Assembly: GCA_022823225.1 (NCBI GenBank)
Contig: JAJDXM010000055.1
Coordinates: 62,001 to 126,000 of the forward strand
Direction of reading: 5' to 3'
Source: Gemmatimonadota bacterium
Lineage (GTDB): Bacteria; Gemmatimonadota; Gemmatimonadetes; Longimicrobiales; Gaopeijiaceae
Length of the DNA: 64,000 nucleotides
A model generated the notes under the pieces. That model ran no database searches, had not been told where the DNA came from, and was given only the letters and a program-made list of their open reading frames with translations. The position numbers and the translations under genes are program-made. Each line of letters starts with the position of its first letter. The stretch's first letter is position 1. Below are positions 8,815 to 17,776 of the stretch, piece after piece.

Positions 8815-9954
8815 TTGCGATGCGGGGACTATCCACGGACCGCCAGAGTGATACTTATCGACCGGCATACGCGGGCCGGCAAGGGCCCCTTCCACGCCAC
8901 ACTTCGGATCAAGCCCGCCGCGCGCATCCAGCTCACCGACGTGCGCGGCGAGCTGCTTGACGAATTCGGCGACGAGTTCACGAGGTACACCCGCTCCTTC
9001 TACATCTCCAACCACACCACCGCGGGGTACCTGGATCAGCGGCTGGCCGAGCTCCTCGAACACGACGGCCGCGGCATCCAGGGCTACCTGCAGCTGTTCC
9101 GCGAGCTCTTCCCCCCCGGGGCCGGGTACGTTCACGACAAGATGCACCTGCGGACCGAGCTTTCGGAGGAGCAGCGCGCGAACGAGCCGGAGAACGCGGA
9201 CTCGCACCTGACGTTCATCGGGGCGGGCCTGCGCAATTCGGCGTCCTACGAGCTGGGCGGCGCGGAGCCCGTCTGGTTCGTCGAGCTTGACGGTGTTCAC
9301 CTGGGCGGCACCCGGCACCGCCGCACCTCGGTGATCGCCTACGATGGCGAAGAGGAGGTCGAAAGGAAGGTGATCGACGTGGCCTCTTCGCCCCATGCGA
9401 TCGACGCCCAGAACCTGCGCGACCCCGAACTCGGGTTCCTCGGTACGCTCGAAGAGATGGTGGAGAAGCACGAAGTGGCTTTCGGCCGCTTCGACGTGAC
9501 CCTCGCCGACGGGGAGGACGACGCGGGCCTCACGGTGAACGAGTACGAAACGCTGCTGATGAACTACGACCTGCGCGAGGCCGTCCGGAACCCCTTCCGC
9601 TTCATGAAACAGACCGGGAAGGACGTGCGGGACGTGCTCCGCGACCCCCGCACGATCCCGGCCAAGGCGCTCAACTTCGCACAGTTCGACGCCGTCCAGG
9701 TGATGAATCAGGTGATCGACCGGATCGGGCTGCGCGACTCGGTGGTCGAGCGCGTCGTGAACAGGGCGGTCGCGCTCCCCGTTTCGCACTTCCTGCGCAT
9801 GAAGCGCGGTTTCAGCCTCCCCGTGCTTGACCGCAGCGGCGACGGGACCGGCGAGATCGGCTGGGGCACCTACCAGAGCCCGATCCTGGTGCAGTGGAAG
9901 GGATCGGGGAAGACCACCCGCGCGCTGGAAGTGAGGCTGGTGCGGTTCGTTTGA
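8815..9954 (+). CDS. YjbQ-like domain protein with a long unassigned C-terminal region
   Basis: The 379-residue protein has an N-terminal half that resembles the YjbQ/UPF0047 fold: FYISNHTTAGYL, PGAGYVHDKMHLR, then ADSHLTFIGAGLRNSASYEL and WFVELDGVH. YjbQ proteins are about 135 residues and have been linked to thiamin phosphate synthase activity. Here a further 170 or so residues follow, rich in Arg, Asp and hydrophobic heptads, with no motif I recognise. The family match is by eye and moderate. A GTG at 8848 is an alternative start, because the sequence just before it (TATCCACGGAC) recurs at 32789 and may be noncoding. Confidence 0.6.
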   Translation: MRCGDYPRTARVILIDRHTRAGKGPFHATLRIKPAARIQLTDVRGELLDEFGDEFTRYTRSFYISNHTTAGYLDQRLAELLEHDGRGIQGYLQLFRELFPPGAGYVHDKMHLRTELSEEQRANEPENADSHLTFIGAGLRNSASYELGGAEPVWFVELDGVHLGGTRHRRTSVIAYDGEEEVERKVIDVASSPHAIDAQNLRDPELGFLGTLEEMVEKHEVAFGRFDVTLADGEDDAGLTVNEYETLLMNYDLREAVRNPFRFMKQTGKDVRDVLRDPRTIPAKALNFAQFDAVQVMNQVIDRIGLRDSVVERVVNRAVALPVSHFLRMKRGFSLPVLDRSGDGTGEIGWGTYQSPILVQWKGSGKTTRALEVRLVRFV

Positions 9955-10054
9955 GGGTGGGCATTCGCGCAGCCGCACCTTTCCTGTGAGCTCTGCACTG
10001 CATCGTGGGGGGATTCGTTGCTCCGCGTGACATCACTCGGATAGTGAAACGCAA

Positions 10055-10086
10055 GAGCCCCGAGGACGGAATCCGCCTCGGGGCTC
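10055..10086. terminator. Stem-loop terminator-like hairpin
   Basis: GAGCCCCGAGG at 10055-10065 pairs perfectly with CCTCGGGGCTC at 10076-10086 around a 10-nt loop. It follows the YjbQ-like gene by 100 bp. No long T tract follows. The rest of the gap 9955-10196 shows nothing else. Confidence 0.6.
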
Positions 10087-10196
10087 CTACCTCAGCGTCT
10101 TGCTGCGCCCGAAGGCTTGTACAGTAGAGGACGACCTGAGGAATCACGTATGGACTATCGTCGATACCCACCCAAAACGCAACTCACGGAACTGCC

Positions 10197-10910
10197 ATGC
10201 TATCCATCGGAAGCCTTCGGAACGCCCTTTCAGCGGAGCGGCTAGGTGCCTACACCCTGCCTGGAGACGCCGACGAAATCGACTGCATGGCCAGGTACCT
10301 GTGGAACCTGGCGCTGAGTAGCGCCCTCCAGCCCGCGCTCCACACCCTAGAGATCACCGTTCGGAACCACCTGTTCAGAGTGTCCAGAAGGATTGTAGAT
10401 GAGACCACGCTCAGTTTCGACAGGGTTCCCTGCTGGCTCGATGCGCGCCCTTCCCTGCTTGCTGATCGCGAGCGTCAGGCGGTCGAGGTAGCCAAGAGGA
10501 CGATCGGGATCCGGAGGAGTCCCATGACCGAGGGCCGGCTTGTCTCGATCCTGGGCTTTGGGTTCTGGGTGAGCCTGTGTAAGAGGCCGTACGAGCAGGG
10601 GAGAGTTGGCGGGCCGCGCCTGTGGCCCGAACTGGCCAGGAAGGGATTCCCCCACCTACCCAAAGCCAAGCGGACACGCAGCCACATCTATCACGCCTTG
10701 AATCTACTCCGCGACCTGCGAAACCGTGTCTCTCACCACGAGGCGGTTTGGGACCGCAGACTCAATCGAAGCCACGAAGACATCCTCGAAACCATAGGCT
10801 GGATCAACCGCGACCTGGCCGCGACCCTTAGGACTCACTCACCTCTGCCGGCGGTGGTCGCCCGGGGTGTGGCCGGCTACCGTGCGCAGGCGGAGGCAAT
10901 CATCAAGTGA
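10197..10910 (+). CDS. Abi_2-like protein with HEPN ribonuclease motif
   Basis: The 237-residue, mainly helical, cytosolic protein resembles the AbiD/AbiF (Abi_2) family. It has ALHTLEITVRNHLF near residue 50, an FGFWVSL segment, and the HEPN active-site pattern R175-N176-x3-H180 inside LRDLRNRVSHHEAVW. HEPN proteins of this type are RNases, often toxins that abort phage infection. Its base composition is lower in GC than the flanking genes, and it stands alone with no visible antitoxin, which fits a transferred defence gene. The molecular target is unknown. Confidence 0.78.
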   Translation: MLSIGSLRNALSAERLGAYTLPGDADEIDCMARYLWNLALSSALQPALHTLEITVRNHLFRVSRRIVDETTLSFDRVPCWLDARPSLLADRERQAVEVAKRTIGIRRSPMTEGRLVSILGFGFWVSLCKRPYEQGRVGGPRLWPELARKGFPHLPKAKRTRSHIYHALNLLRDLRNRVSHHEAVWDRRLNRSHEDILETIGWINRDLAATLRTHSPLPAVVARGVAGYRAQAEAIIK

Positions 10911-11154
10911 AGTCGACGCTGATCGCCGAGTTGGATTGGCTTGCGAGACAGGGCATCAGAACTGCCAGACCCCATGCCCGAAGCGGTCTCGAGGGGCCAG
11001 TGCGCTGACGCCTACGTACACGCACGGCCTGAACCACCGGTGGCCGTCCATGATGCGATCCGGTGGGGTCGAAGGCCTTCAGTATCCGCCGGATGTGATT
11101 CAGCCGGTATCCGGTAACCTGCGCGATTCGCCGTGCCCTTTCGTGAGCGCTCAT
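10903..11154 (-). CDS. Possible small DNA-binding protein (doubtful)
   Basis: This 83-residue frame starts with MSAHERARRIAQVTGYRLNH, which looks like a short helix-turn-helix. The rest is Arg/Pro-rich without family features. It overlaps the end of the Abi_2 gene by 8 bp in convergent direction. It may be a remnant of a regulator. The gap 10911-11193 otherwise shows nothing. Confidence 0.25.
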   Translation of the reverse strand: MSAHERARRIAQVTGYRLNHIRRILKAFDPTGSHHGRPPVVQAVRVRRRQRTGPSRPLRAWGLAVLMPCLASQSNSAISVDFT

Positions 11155-11176
11155 CTCTACAGCGGTGATGGACGAA

Positions 11177-11214
11177 ATCCGTGAGGATGGACCTTATCCG
11201 TGAGGATGGACCTT
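11177..11214. repeat. 19-bp perfect tandem duplication at a gene end
   Basis: ATCCGTGAGGATGGACCTT occurs at 11177-11195 and again at 11196-11214. The second copy carries the last codons of the HD-domain gene. The stop codon of that gene falls at the junction, so the duplication altered or created the C-terminus. Confidence 0.8.
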
Positions 11215-11772
11215 ATCCGCGAGCCGCCCGATTTCGGCGACGACCCGCTCCAGTTCGTCAACAAGCGGCGTCCGACCCGACTGAATGAGGGCATTCACCA
11301 GCGCCTTGTAATACCAAAGCGTCCCTTCCCTACCGCCCACGAAGCGCTGCCAGACTTCCTCGCCCAGAGTCCGGTAGTCGCCGAGGACGCAGCGCGCATT
11401 GTGGAGCTTGTCGGCCGCGCAAACGAGCTTGACGGACGGCGACTTTTGGCCGATTCCTGCGATGAACGTCTCCTTTCTTGCTCTCCACGGGGGTCTCGGA
11501 TCGGCTTGGGAATCGGTGCAGCCTTCGACGATTCTCGTCACACGCTCGCCGAAAAGACGCTGAATCTCGTCCCGTGCCCGAGGGCCGCCCTGGTCCTCGA
11601 TGGCATCGTGCAGCAGTGCCGCGATGGCCTGGTCCTCGTCTCCGCCGTGTTCCATGACGAGCGACGAGACGGCGAGCAGATGTGAGACATAGGGTACGTT
11701 CGAGCCTTTCCTGCGCTGCTCTCGGTGGAGTTGCGCGGCGAACACGAGTGCGTCTTCAAAACGGCCGGCCAT
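11194..11772 (-). CDS. HD-domain phosphohydrolase (RelA/SpoT hydrolase-like)
   Basis: The start at 11772 (MAGRFEDALVFAAQLHREQ) fits the family better than the upstream ATG at 11829, which lies inside the neighbouring SDR gene. The 192-residue product has His31, H55-D56 in LLHDAIEDQ, and KLVCAADKLHNAR with the distal Asp. These are the metal ligands of the HD fold. The sequence resembles the hydrolase half of (p)ppGpp enzymes without the synthetase domain, so a small alarmone-type hydrolase is likely. It lies 20 bp after the SDR stop, probably in one transcript. Confidence 0.85.
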   Translation of the reverse strand: MAGRFEDALVFAAQLHREQRRKGSNVPYVSHLLAVSSLVMEHGGDEDQAIAALLHDAIEDQGGPRARDEIQRLFGERVTRIVEGCTDSQADPRPPWRARKETFIAGIGQKSPSVKLVCAADKLHNARCVLGDYRTLGEEVWQRFVGGREGTLWYYKALVNALIQSGRTPLVDELERVVAEIGRLADKVHPHG

Positions 11773-11791
11773 TCGAGTACCGAGCCCCCCC

Positions 11792-12568
11792 TCACACCAG
11801 CGACCGCCCCTGCCCCCCATCCGCCGCAATACACGCCCCCGTGATCAGGCTCGCTCGCTCCGATGCGAGGAACGCCACCACGTCCCCCACCTCCTCCCCC
11901 CGCCCGAACCTCCCTAGCGGCAGGTTCGCCTTCACGAATGCGCGCATTCCTTCCGGGTCGGCCTTCACGCGCTTGTCCCAGCTGCCGCCCGGGAATTGAA
12001 TCGACCCCGGCGCCACGCAGTTCACGCGAATGGCCTCGGGGGCCAGCTCCAGCGCCATGATCCCGGCGGCCGAGATCAGCGCCGATTTGGTCGTGTTGTA
12101 GATCGAGAGCCCGGGGCCGCCCTTTTCGCGCCCAAAGACCGACGAGATGAAGACGATCGAGCCGCCGCCGCGCTCGCGCATCATCGGGATCGCCAGCCGG
12201 GCGGTCCGGAACCCCGACAGCACGTTGAGCTGAATGATGTCGAGCCAGTCCTGATCGCTGGTCTCCTCAAAACGGCCTCGGCGGTTGCCCCCGACGTTGT
12301 TGACCAGCACGTCGAGGGCGCCGTAGCGCTCCCGCACGGCGTCGATCAACTCGGCCGCGCCGCCCTCTTCGCCGACATCGCAGCACACCGTCAGCACCTC
12401 GGCGCCATCAGCCCGCAGCTTCTCGGCGGCCGCCCCCAGCCCCTCCTCCCCCCTCGCGCAGATCGCGATCCTCGCGCCCTCGGCGGCCATTGCCCGCGCA
12501 CTGTAGAAGCCGAGGCCGCGGCTGCCGCCCGTCACAGCCGCGACCTTGCCATTGAGTCCCAGATCCAT
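11792..12568 (-). CDS. Short-chain dehydrogenase/reductase
   Basis: An SDR of 258 residues with TGGSRGLG at 13-20, NNVG at 90, Ser142/143, and Tyr157/Lys161 in YNTTKSAL. APG follows the active site, and DGG stands at the C-terminus. An Arg39 follows the second strand, which hints at NADP use. The gene lies 3 bp downstream of the large BNR-propeller gene and 20 bp upstream of the HD gene, so all three may be co-transcribed. The substrate is unknown. Confidence 0.9.
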   Translation of the reverse strand: MDLGLNGKVAAVTGGSRGLGFYSARAMAAEGARIAICARGEEGLGAAAEKLRADGAEVLTVCCDVGEEGGAAELIDAVRERYGALDVLVNNVGGNRRGRFEETSDQDWLDIIQLNVLSGFRTARLAIPMMRERGGGSIVFISSVFGREKGGPGLSIYNTTKSALISAAGIMALELAPEAIRVNCVAPGSIQFPGGSWDKRVKADPEGMRAFVKANLPLGRFGRGEEVGDVVAFLASERASLITGACIAADGGQGRSLV

Positions 12569-12571
12569 ATG

Positions 12572-15500
12572 TCAGCGCCCGCCGCCCGCACCCGCGCCAC
12601 CGCGCCGCGCCCAACCAAGCATGTCGGCGCCCGCCGCCCGCCAGGCACGCGCAACGGCCGCCTCCCCGTCCGCGCCGGACGCTGCATCGGCCCCGGCGGC
12701 CGCGCCTGCAGCCGCTTCCGTCCCACCGCCGCCGGCCTCCTCATCCGAAATCGTCGCCCGCAGCAGCCGCTCCAGCGTCCGGATGTGCCCCTGCAGCGCC
12801 GTGTTCAGCTGGCCGTAGCGCCTCACCGCGTCCTCGCCCGGCTCCTGGTCGGCACGGGTCAGGTTGCCGTACAGGTACTGCAGCTGGTCGACCAGCATGG
12901 GGCGCGAGTAGCGGCGCGATTCGGTGACCAGCTCCTTCTCCACCGCCTCGATCTCGTCGGCGAGTTCGCCGCCCCCGCGCCGCCGCGCCTCGCTGATCCG
13001 GTTCACGGCCAGGCGCGCCTCGCTGAGCGCGTCCCGCACCTGGAGCGCGAACTCGACCTGGCGCTCGACCAGGTCGGCATCGATCCCCTCGGCCGCGACG
13101 CGCGGGTCGAGCATGATCTCGAAGGTGTGGCTGGCGCTCCAGTCGCCGGCGGAGAGGCGCGCCGTGTACGTCCCCGGCGGCACCATCGGGCCACCGCGCC
13201 CGGCGGCACCCGGGTTGGGAGACCAGGGACCGGGGTGTGACAGGTCCCAGGTGAAGCGGTGCGTCCCCGCGGACGCGTCCAGCCGCGGCGTGCCGAAACG
13301 CTCCAGCCGCCACTCGCGCATGCCGGGCTCGGCCGGCACCGTGTATTCGCCGGGCCCCTCGTTCGAGAACGACCGCACCAGGTTCCCGCCGGCGTCCATG
13401 ATGTCGAGGGTGAGCGTGCCGTCCACGTCGCCGGCAAGCATGTAGTCGATGTTGGCGCCCGCCGGCGGGTAGCTCGGGCGCGCCTCGGCGCCGGCGCCGC
13501 GTCCGCCCCCGAAGCCGCCACCGTAACGCAGCCTGTACACGTCGCCCACCTCGTAGAAGTGTGCGCTAGCGCTGGCTACACGGTCGCTGAGCTCGTGCAG
13601 CGGCGCCACGTCGTCCATGATCCAGAACCCCCGGCCCATCGTCGACAACACCAGGTCCCCGTGCACGCGCTTCATGTCCGTGATGGGCGTCACCGGGAGG
13701 TTGAGCTGGAAGGGCTGCCAAGAGCCGCCATCGTCGAAGGACACGAACATCCCGAACTCGGTGCCCAGGTAGAGAAGCCCCTCGCGGTCGGGGTCCTCGC
13801 GCACGACGCGCACAGGATGGTTGCCCGGCACGCCGTTCTGGCCGGTCGTGATGCGCGTCCAGGTCGCGCCGTAGTCGTCGGTGCGGTAGGTGTGCGGCGA
13901 GAAGTCGCCCATCATGTACCTGAGGATGGCCACATAGGCCTTCGCCGGGTCGTGATGGGACACTTCGATCGTCTGCACGCGCCCGTACGGGCCGATCCCG
14001 GGGGGCGTTACGTCGGTCCAGTTGGCGCCGCCGTCGCGGGTCACATGGACCGGCCCGTCGTTCGCGCCCGCCCAGATCACGCCGGGCTCCAGCACCGACT
14101 CCTGGATGTCGTAGAGCACCGCGAAGTGCTCCTCGCCGGTTACGTCGATGGTGATCGGATACCCCGAAACGACCTGCGTCTCCGGGGTGAAGGCGGTCAA
14201 GTCCGGCGAGATCGTCTCCCAGAGCTGGCCCCCGTTTGTGCTCACGTGCACGAACTGGGAACCGTGGTAGACCTTGTCCGGGTCGTGCGGCGAAACGTGG
14301 ACCGGCACGACGCGCTGGAAGCGGAACTCCAGGTCGCGCGGATTGTGTCCGTAGAGGTTCCCGAAGCCGACGTAGTACTGCTGCTCCTGTCCCGTTCTGC
14401 GGTTGTAGAGCCCGAAACGCCCCTTGCAGTTGGCGTAGACGATGTCCGGATCGCCGGGCTTGGGCACCACCGGGCCGGTCTCGCAGCCGCCGTGGGCTTC
14501 CCAGGCGCCCTGCGCCCCTCCGGGGACCGAGCGCTCGGGCAGGCTGGGCACCGAGATGGTCGAATTGTCCTGCTGGCCCGCGTAGAGCCGGTAGGGAAAG
14601 TCGTCCGAGACGTCCACCTGGTAGAGCTCGGCGGTGGGCTGGTTCAGCTGGGTCGACCAGGTCTGGCCGCCATCGATCGAGACGTTCGCCCCCCCGTCGT
14701 TCGACTGGATCATGACGAGCGGGTTGTCCGGGTTGATCCACAGGTCGTGGTTGTCGCCGTGGGGGGTGCGTTGCGACTGCCAGGTCACGCCCCCGTCGGT
14801 GCTCATCCAGTGGCCCTCGGCCATCCCCCAGAGGATGTCGGGATCGGTCGGATGGCCCTCCAGGTTCATGTAGTAGAAGGGCCGGTTGAGGATCGGCTGG
14901 AAGCTGGTGACCTGACGCCAGGTGGCGCCGCGGTCGTCGGAACGGTAGACGCCGCCGGTGTCGGGGGGCGCCTCGATCATCGCGTACACGCGGTCGGGAT
15001 CGGCCGCGCTGACGGCCAGATCCGACTTGCCGCGCAGCCCGGTCGGAAGTCCCGCCGTGGCCTGCTCCCAGCTGTCGCCGCCGTCGCGAGAAATGTAGAC
15101 GCCGCCCTCCATCCCGCCCGAGATGATCGTCCAGGGCTTGCGCTCGGCCCGCCACATGCTCGCGTAGATGGTGTTCGGGTCGTCCGGCGCGAACTCCAGG
15201 TCGACGGCGCCGGTGCTGTCCGTGACGAAGAGGACGTTCTCCCAGCTGGCGCCCCCGTCGCGGCTGCGGTAGACGCCCCGCTCCGGGTTGGGCGCGAAGG
15301 GATTGCCGATCGCGGCCACGTAGACCAGGTCGGGGTTGTCCGGGTGGATGAGGATCGCGCCGCTGTTCCCCGTGAGCTCCAGCCCCATGTGCTGCCAGGT
15401 CTCGCCGGCGTCGGTGGACCTGTAGACCCCGTCGCCGATGATCACGTTGCTGCGCAGCCCGTCCGAGCCGGTCGACACGTAGACGATGTTCGGGTCCGAC

Positions 15501-15835
15501 TCCGCAACCCGGATCGCGCCGATCGAGCCGGTCCCGAAGTAGCCGTCCGAGATGTTGCGCCAGTTGTGGCCCCGGTCGGTGGTCTTCCACACGCCGCCGC
15601 CCGTGGCGCCCATGTAGAAGGTGGAGGGGTGGGCGCGGTGTCCTGCCACGGCGGTGACGCGCCCGCCGCGCGAGGGGCCGACGTAGCGGTAGCCCAGGCC
15701 GCCGAAGAGGTCCTCGGAGAAGCCCGCGCCGCCGTTCTGGGCGTGGGCGGGGGTGGGAGGGTGGAGGGTGGCGGCGGTGGCGGCGAGGACCGCCAGCGCG
15801 GCGAAGGTGACCGGAGATAGGTGCGTCCTGGTCAT
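12572..15835 (-). CDS. Large secreted sortilin/BNR-type beta-propeller protein
   Basis: The 1087-residue protein starts with a signal peptide ending AHAQ. It then has many Asp-box/BNR blades: VWKTTDRGHNW, GVYRSTDAGETW, GVYRSRDGGASW, GVYISRDGGDSW, GVYRSDDRGATW and more. This is the pattern of the VPS10/sortilin and photosystem-II-stability propellers, often labelled glycosyl hydrolase. A C-terminal part after about residue 740 holds a beta-sandwich-like segment and a helical stretch (VERQVEFALQVRDALSEA). The protein ends in an Ala/Gly-rich tail. It is probably exported and may bind or cleave peptides or glycans. No catalytic site is identified. Confidence 0.85.
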   Translation of the reverse strand: MTRTHLSPVTFAALAVLAATAATLHPPTPAHAQNGGAGFSEDLFGGLGYRYVGPSRGGRVTAVAGHRAHPSTFYMGATGGGVWKTTDRGHNWRNISDGYFGTGSIGAIRVAESDPNIVYVSTGSDGLRSNVIIGDGVYRSTDAGETWQHMGLELTGNSGAILIHPDNPDLVYVAAIGNPFAPNPERGVYRSRDGGASWENVLFVTDSTGAVDLEFAPDDPNTIYASMWRAERKPWTIISGGMEGGVYISRDGGDSWEQATAGLPTGLRGKSDLAVSAADPDRVYAMIEAPPDTGGVYRSDDRGATWRQVTSFQPILNRPFYYMNLEGHPTDPDILWGMAEGHWMSTDGGVTWQSQRTPHGDNHDLWINPDNPLVMIQSNDGGANVSIDGGQTWSTQLNQPTAELYQVDVSDDFPYRLYAGQQDNSTISVPSLPERSVPGGAQGAWEAHGGCETGPVVPKPGDPDIVYANCKGRFGLYNRRTGQEQQYYVGFGNLYGHNPRDLEFRFQRVVPVHVSPHDPDKVYHGSQFVHVSTNGGQLWETISPDLTAFTPETQVVSGYPITIDVTGEEHFAVLYDIQESVLEPGVIWAGANDGPVHVTRDGGANWTDVTPPGIGPYGRVQTIEVSHHDPAKAYVAILRYMMGDFSPHTYRTDDYGATWTRITTGQNGVPGNHPVRVVREDPDREGLLYLGTEFGMFVSFDDGGSWQPFQLNLPVTPITDMKRVHGDLVLSTMGRGFWIMDDVAPLHELSDRVASASAHFYEVGDVYRLRYGGGFGGGRGAGAEARPSYPPAGANIDYMLAGDVDGTLTLDIMDAGGNLVRSFSNEGPGEYTVPAEPGMREWRLERFGTPRLDASAGTHRFTWDLSHPGPWSPNPGAAGRGGPMVPPGTYTARLSAGDWSASHTFEIMLDPRVAAEGIDADLVERQVEFALQVRDALSEARLAVNRISEARRRGGGELADEIEAVEKELVTESRRYSRPMLVDQLQYLYGNLTRADQEPGEDAVRRYGQLNTALQGHIRTLERLLRATISDEEAGGGGTEAAAGAAAGADAASGADGEAAVARAWRAAGADMLGWARRGGAGAGGGR

Positions 15836-15964
15836 GCGTGCTTCTCTTCCTGTCTCGGGGTGATGTCCGGTGCGTGAGCGCGCCCAGTGGCGCGACCGGG
15901 TGTCAAGGTACAGTGACGGGGGGGAATGGAAAAGCGACCGTCTGGTCTGTTGGGAAACGAGGCG

Positions 15965-17251
15965 TTATCGCACCCAGCGGATGTCATGGATCGAGACCGC
16001 GACCCGGCCCATCTCGTCATGCACAGTCGTCAGCACGGTCCGCCCTCTCACCTGCGCCGGCCAGACGTTGGCGGGCAGTCGCACCGGGCCGACAAAAACG
16101 CCCTCGGCGTCGAAAGCATCCCAGACCAGATCGACTTCGGGAACGCCAGCCATCGCGGCTTCGGCACCGCCGGCCCGCAGGAGCCACACACCACCTTCAT
16201 CCGTCGGCAACACGGCATCCCAAGGCCGTCGCCGTGCCTCCGGAATCGGCATGTCCGACAGGTGTCCTTCGTAGATTCGCAGCTGGTCGCCGGTAACGCG
16301 GCCGCGCAAACGCTCAACGAACGCAGCAGCAGAGAAGCCATCGACCTGCGAGGGCGCCCGATCAATCTCGACCCTGCGCTCGAGACCTCCCGGGCCATAC
16401 ACCGAATACGACGCCTCCCCGGCGGCATCGGTCACGTAGACCCGGTCGGCCCGGAGGCCCCAGATCGAGCCGCCGGCGTACGGTGCCGGAAGACCCCCGG
16501 TGTACGGCACGACGACCTGCTCGTCATCCCGGAAGTACCACAGTGCGCCCAGGGTCTCCCACATCAGTGCGGGGGCCGAACCGTCCAGCGGCATCGTCCA
16601 GATCCTGACGGTATCCCTGACCGTCGAGCCGTTCGCCGGCTTGCGCTCCATCAGTTGCGGTATCTGGCCGAGGATGTTTCCTGTCCGGGTCACAGCAAGT
16701 GGCCCCGGCATGATGCCGAGGGACGAGGGCATCAGGTGGCTGCGCTGGAACTCGCCGCTCTCCGAGAACACCGACAGCCGCCTGTGCGTCTCGTCATACA
16801 CGTAGGCATTCCCTTCGCCATCGAACCCGAGGAAACCACTCCGCCGGAACTCACCGGGGCCGTCGCCTCTCCCGCCGACCGTGAACAGATGCTCCCCGGA
16901 GCCGGGATCGAAGACCCGGATCTCCTGGGTCTGCGACTCCGCGATCCACAGCGATCCGTTCCGGTGTAATCGAGCACCGCCGACTCCGCCGAACAGTTCC
17001 GGGCCCTCTTCCTCGGAACCGAAAACGCGCCTGGCGGGCTGAACGAGCTCTCCGCGAGCCGCAGGTGCATCGGTGTTCCGGACGATGGCCACTCCCGCGC
17101 TGTCCGTGCGGCCGGGACCGGGTGCTTCGCTCCGGTCGGAAACGCCGCAACCGGCACAGAGCAGGATGACGGCGAGGTGGCGACTCGGGGAGCATACGGC
17201 GGCGAATGGGTGAACGGCAGCGGGACCGGCACACCTCACCGGTCGAGCCAA
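15965..17251 (-). CDS. 6-bladed beta-propeller lipoprotein
   Basis: The 428-residue product has a lipobox (LLCAGC) after a hydrophobic stretch, so the first 15-20 residues may be mis-assigned. The propeller part shows the typical LFTVGGRGDGPGEFRRSGF, GNAYVYDETHRRLSVFSESG and VYVTDAAGEASYSVYGP blades. Proteins of this 6-bladed class are abundant in Gemmatimonadota and Bacteroidota, and their ligands are unknown. The start overlaps the stop region of the thioredoxin-like gene by 16 bp, so both are co-translated. The 129-bp gap before it is empty. Confidence 0.78.
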   Translation of the reverse strand: MARPVRCAGPAAVHPFAAVCSPSRHLAVILLCAGCGVSDRSEAPGPGRTDSAGVAIVRNTDAPAARGELVQPARRVFGSEEEGPELFGGVGGARLHRNGSLWIAESQTQEIRVFDPGSGEHLFTVGGRGDGPGEFRRSGFLGFDGEGNAYVYDETHRRLSVFSESGEFQRSHLMPSSLGIMPGPLAVTRTGNILGQIPQLMERKPANGSTVRDTVRIWTMPLDGSAPALMWETLGALWYFRDDEQVVVPYTGGLPAPYAGGSIWGLRADRVYVTDAAGEASYSVYGPGGLERRVEIDRAPSQVDGFSAAAFVERLRGRVTGDQLRIYEGHLSDMPIPEARRRPWDAVLPTDEGGVWLLRAGGAEAAMAGVPEVDLVWDAFDAEGVFVGPVRLPANVWPAQVRGRTVLTTVHDEMGRVAVSIHDIRWVR

Positions 17252-17760
17252 GCGGGGAGCTCGAGGAGCATTCCTTCTGCGTGGTGCTTCACTCTCCCGT
17301 CACTTCCGACCAGGTAGTGCGTCGGTGTGCCCCTCACCCGATACAGCTCGGGCGCATACAGCAGTCGCCCGATGGACAACGAGCTGCACTGTTCGGAGAA
17401 TCCGGCTCGATTCGCCTCCCACCAGGCAGCCAATGCCGGCTGCGAGAGGTCAGTAAACACAAGCGTCAGAGATGGATCGCACATCTCGCTCACCAGACGA
17501 TAGACGGGAAGCGATAGCTGGCAGTATCCACAGTCAATTGAATAAAAGACAACCAGTCGATCTCTCTCTTCAGCCGTGAACTCAACCTCACTCGTATCCC
17601 CGTTCAGCCCAATGAGCACCAGAGCCGGGAAATCGCTTCCCGCAGAAAGACCGGGCCCTGCGGGTTGCCGCCGGTGAATTACCGTTCCCGCGATAACAAC
17701 AGCCGTGATCACCAAGGCAACGTTCGTCGCTCTCCTGACAACGGGCGCATTCTGTCGCAT
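17236..17760 (-). CDS. Membrane-anchored thioredoxin-like protein
   Basis: The 174-residue protein has one N-terminal membrane helix (VALVITAVVIAGTVI) and a thioredoxin-like domain with the redox motif C-G-Y-C in FYSIDCGYCQLSLP. RGTPTHYLVGSDGRV marks the cis-Pro region. It should face the periplasm and act in disulphide reduction or exchange. It is coupled to the propeller lipoprotein downstream, a pairing that suggests service to exported proteins. It resembles TlpA/ResA-type proteins but is divergent. Confidence 0.78.
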   Translation of the reverse strand: MRQNAPVVRRATNVALVITAVVIAGTVIHRRQPAGPGLSAGSDFPALVLIGLNGDTSEVEFTAEERDRLVVFYSIDCGYCQLSLPVYRLVSEMCDPSLTLVFTDLSQPALAAWWEANRAGFSEQCSSLSIGRLLYAPELYRVRGTPTHYLVGSDGRVKHHAEGMLLELPAWLDR

Positions 17761-17776
17761 CTAGTTGTCGTCTCTC

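Noticed and set aside
13259-15820. 853-codon open frame on the plus strand
   Set aside because: It lies wholly opposite the BNR-propeller gene, has no family motif and is rich in Val/Arg/His from antisense GC-rich codons.
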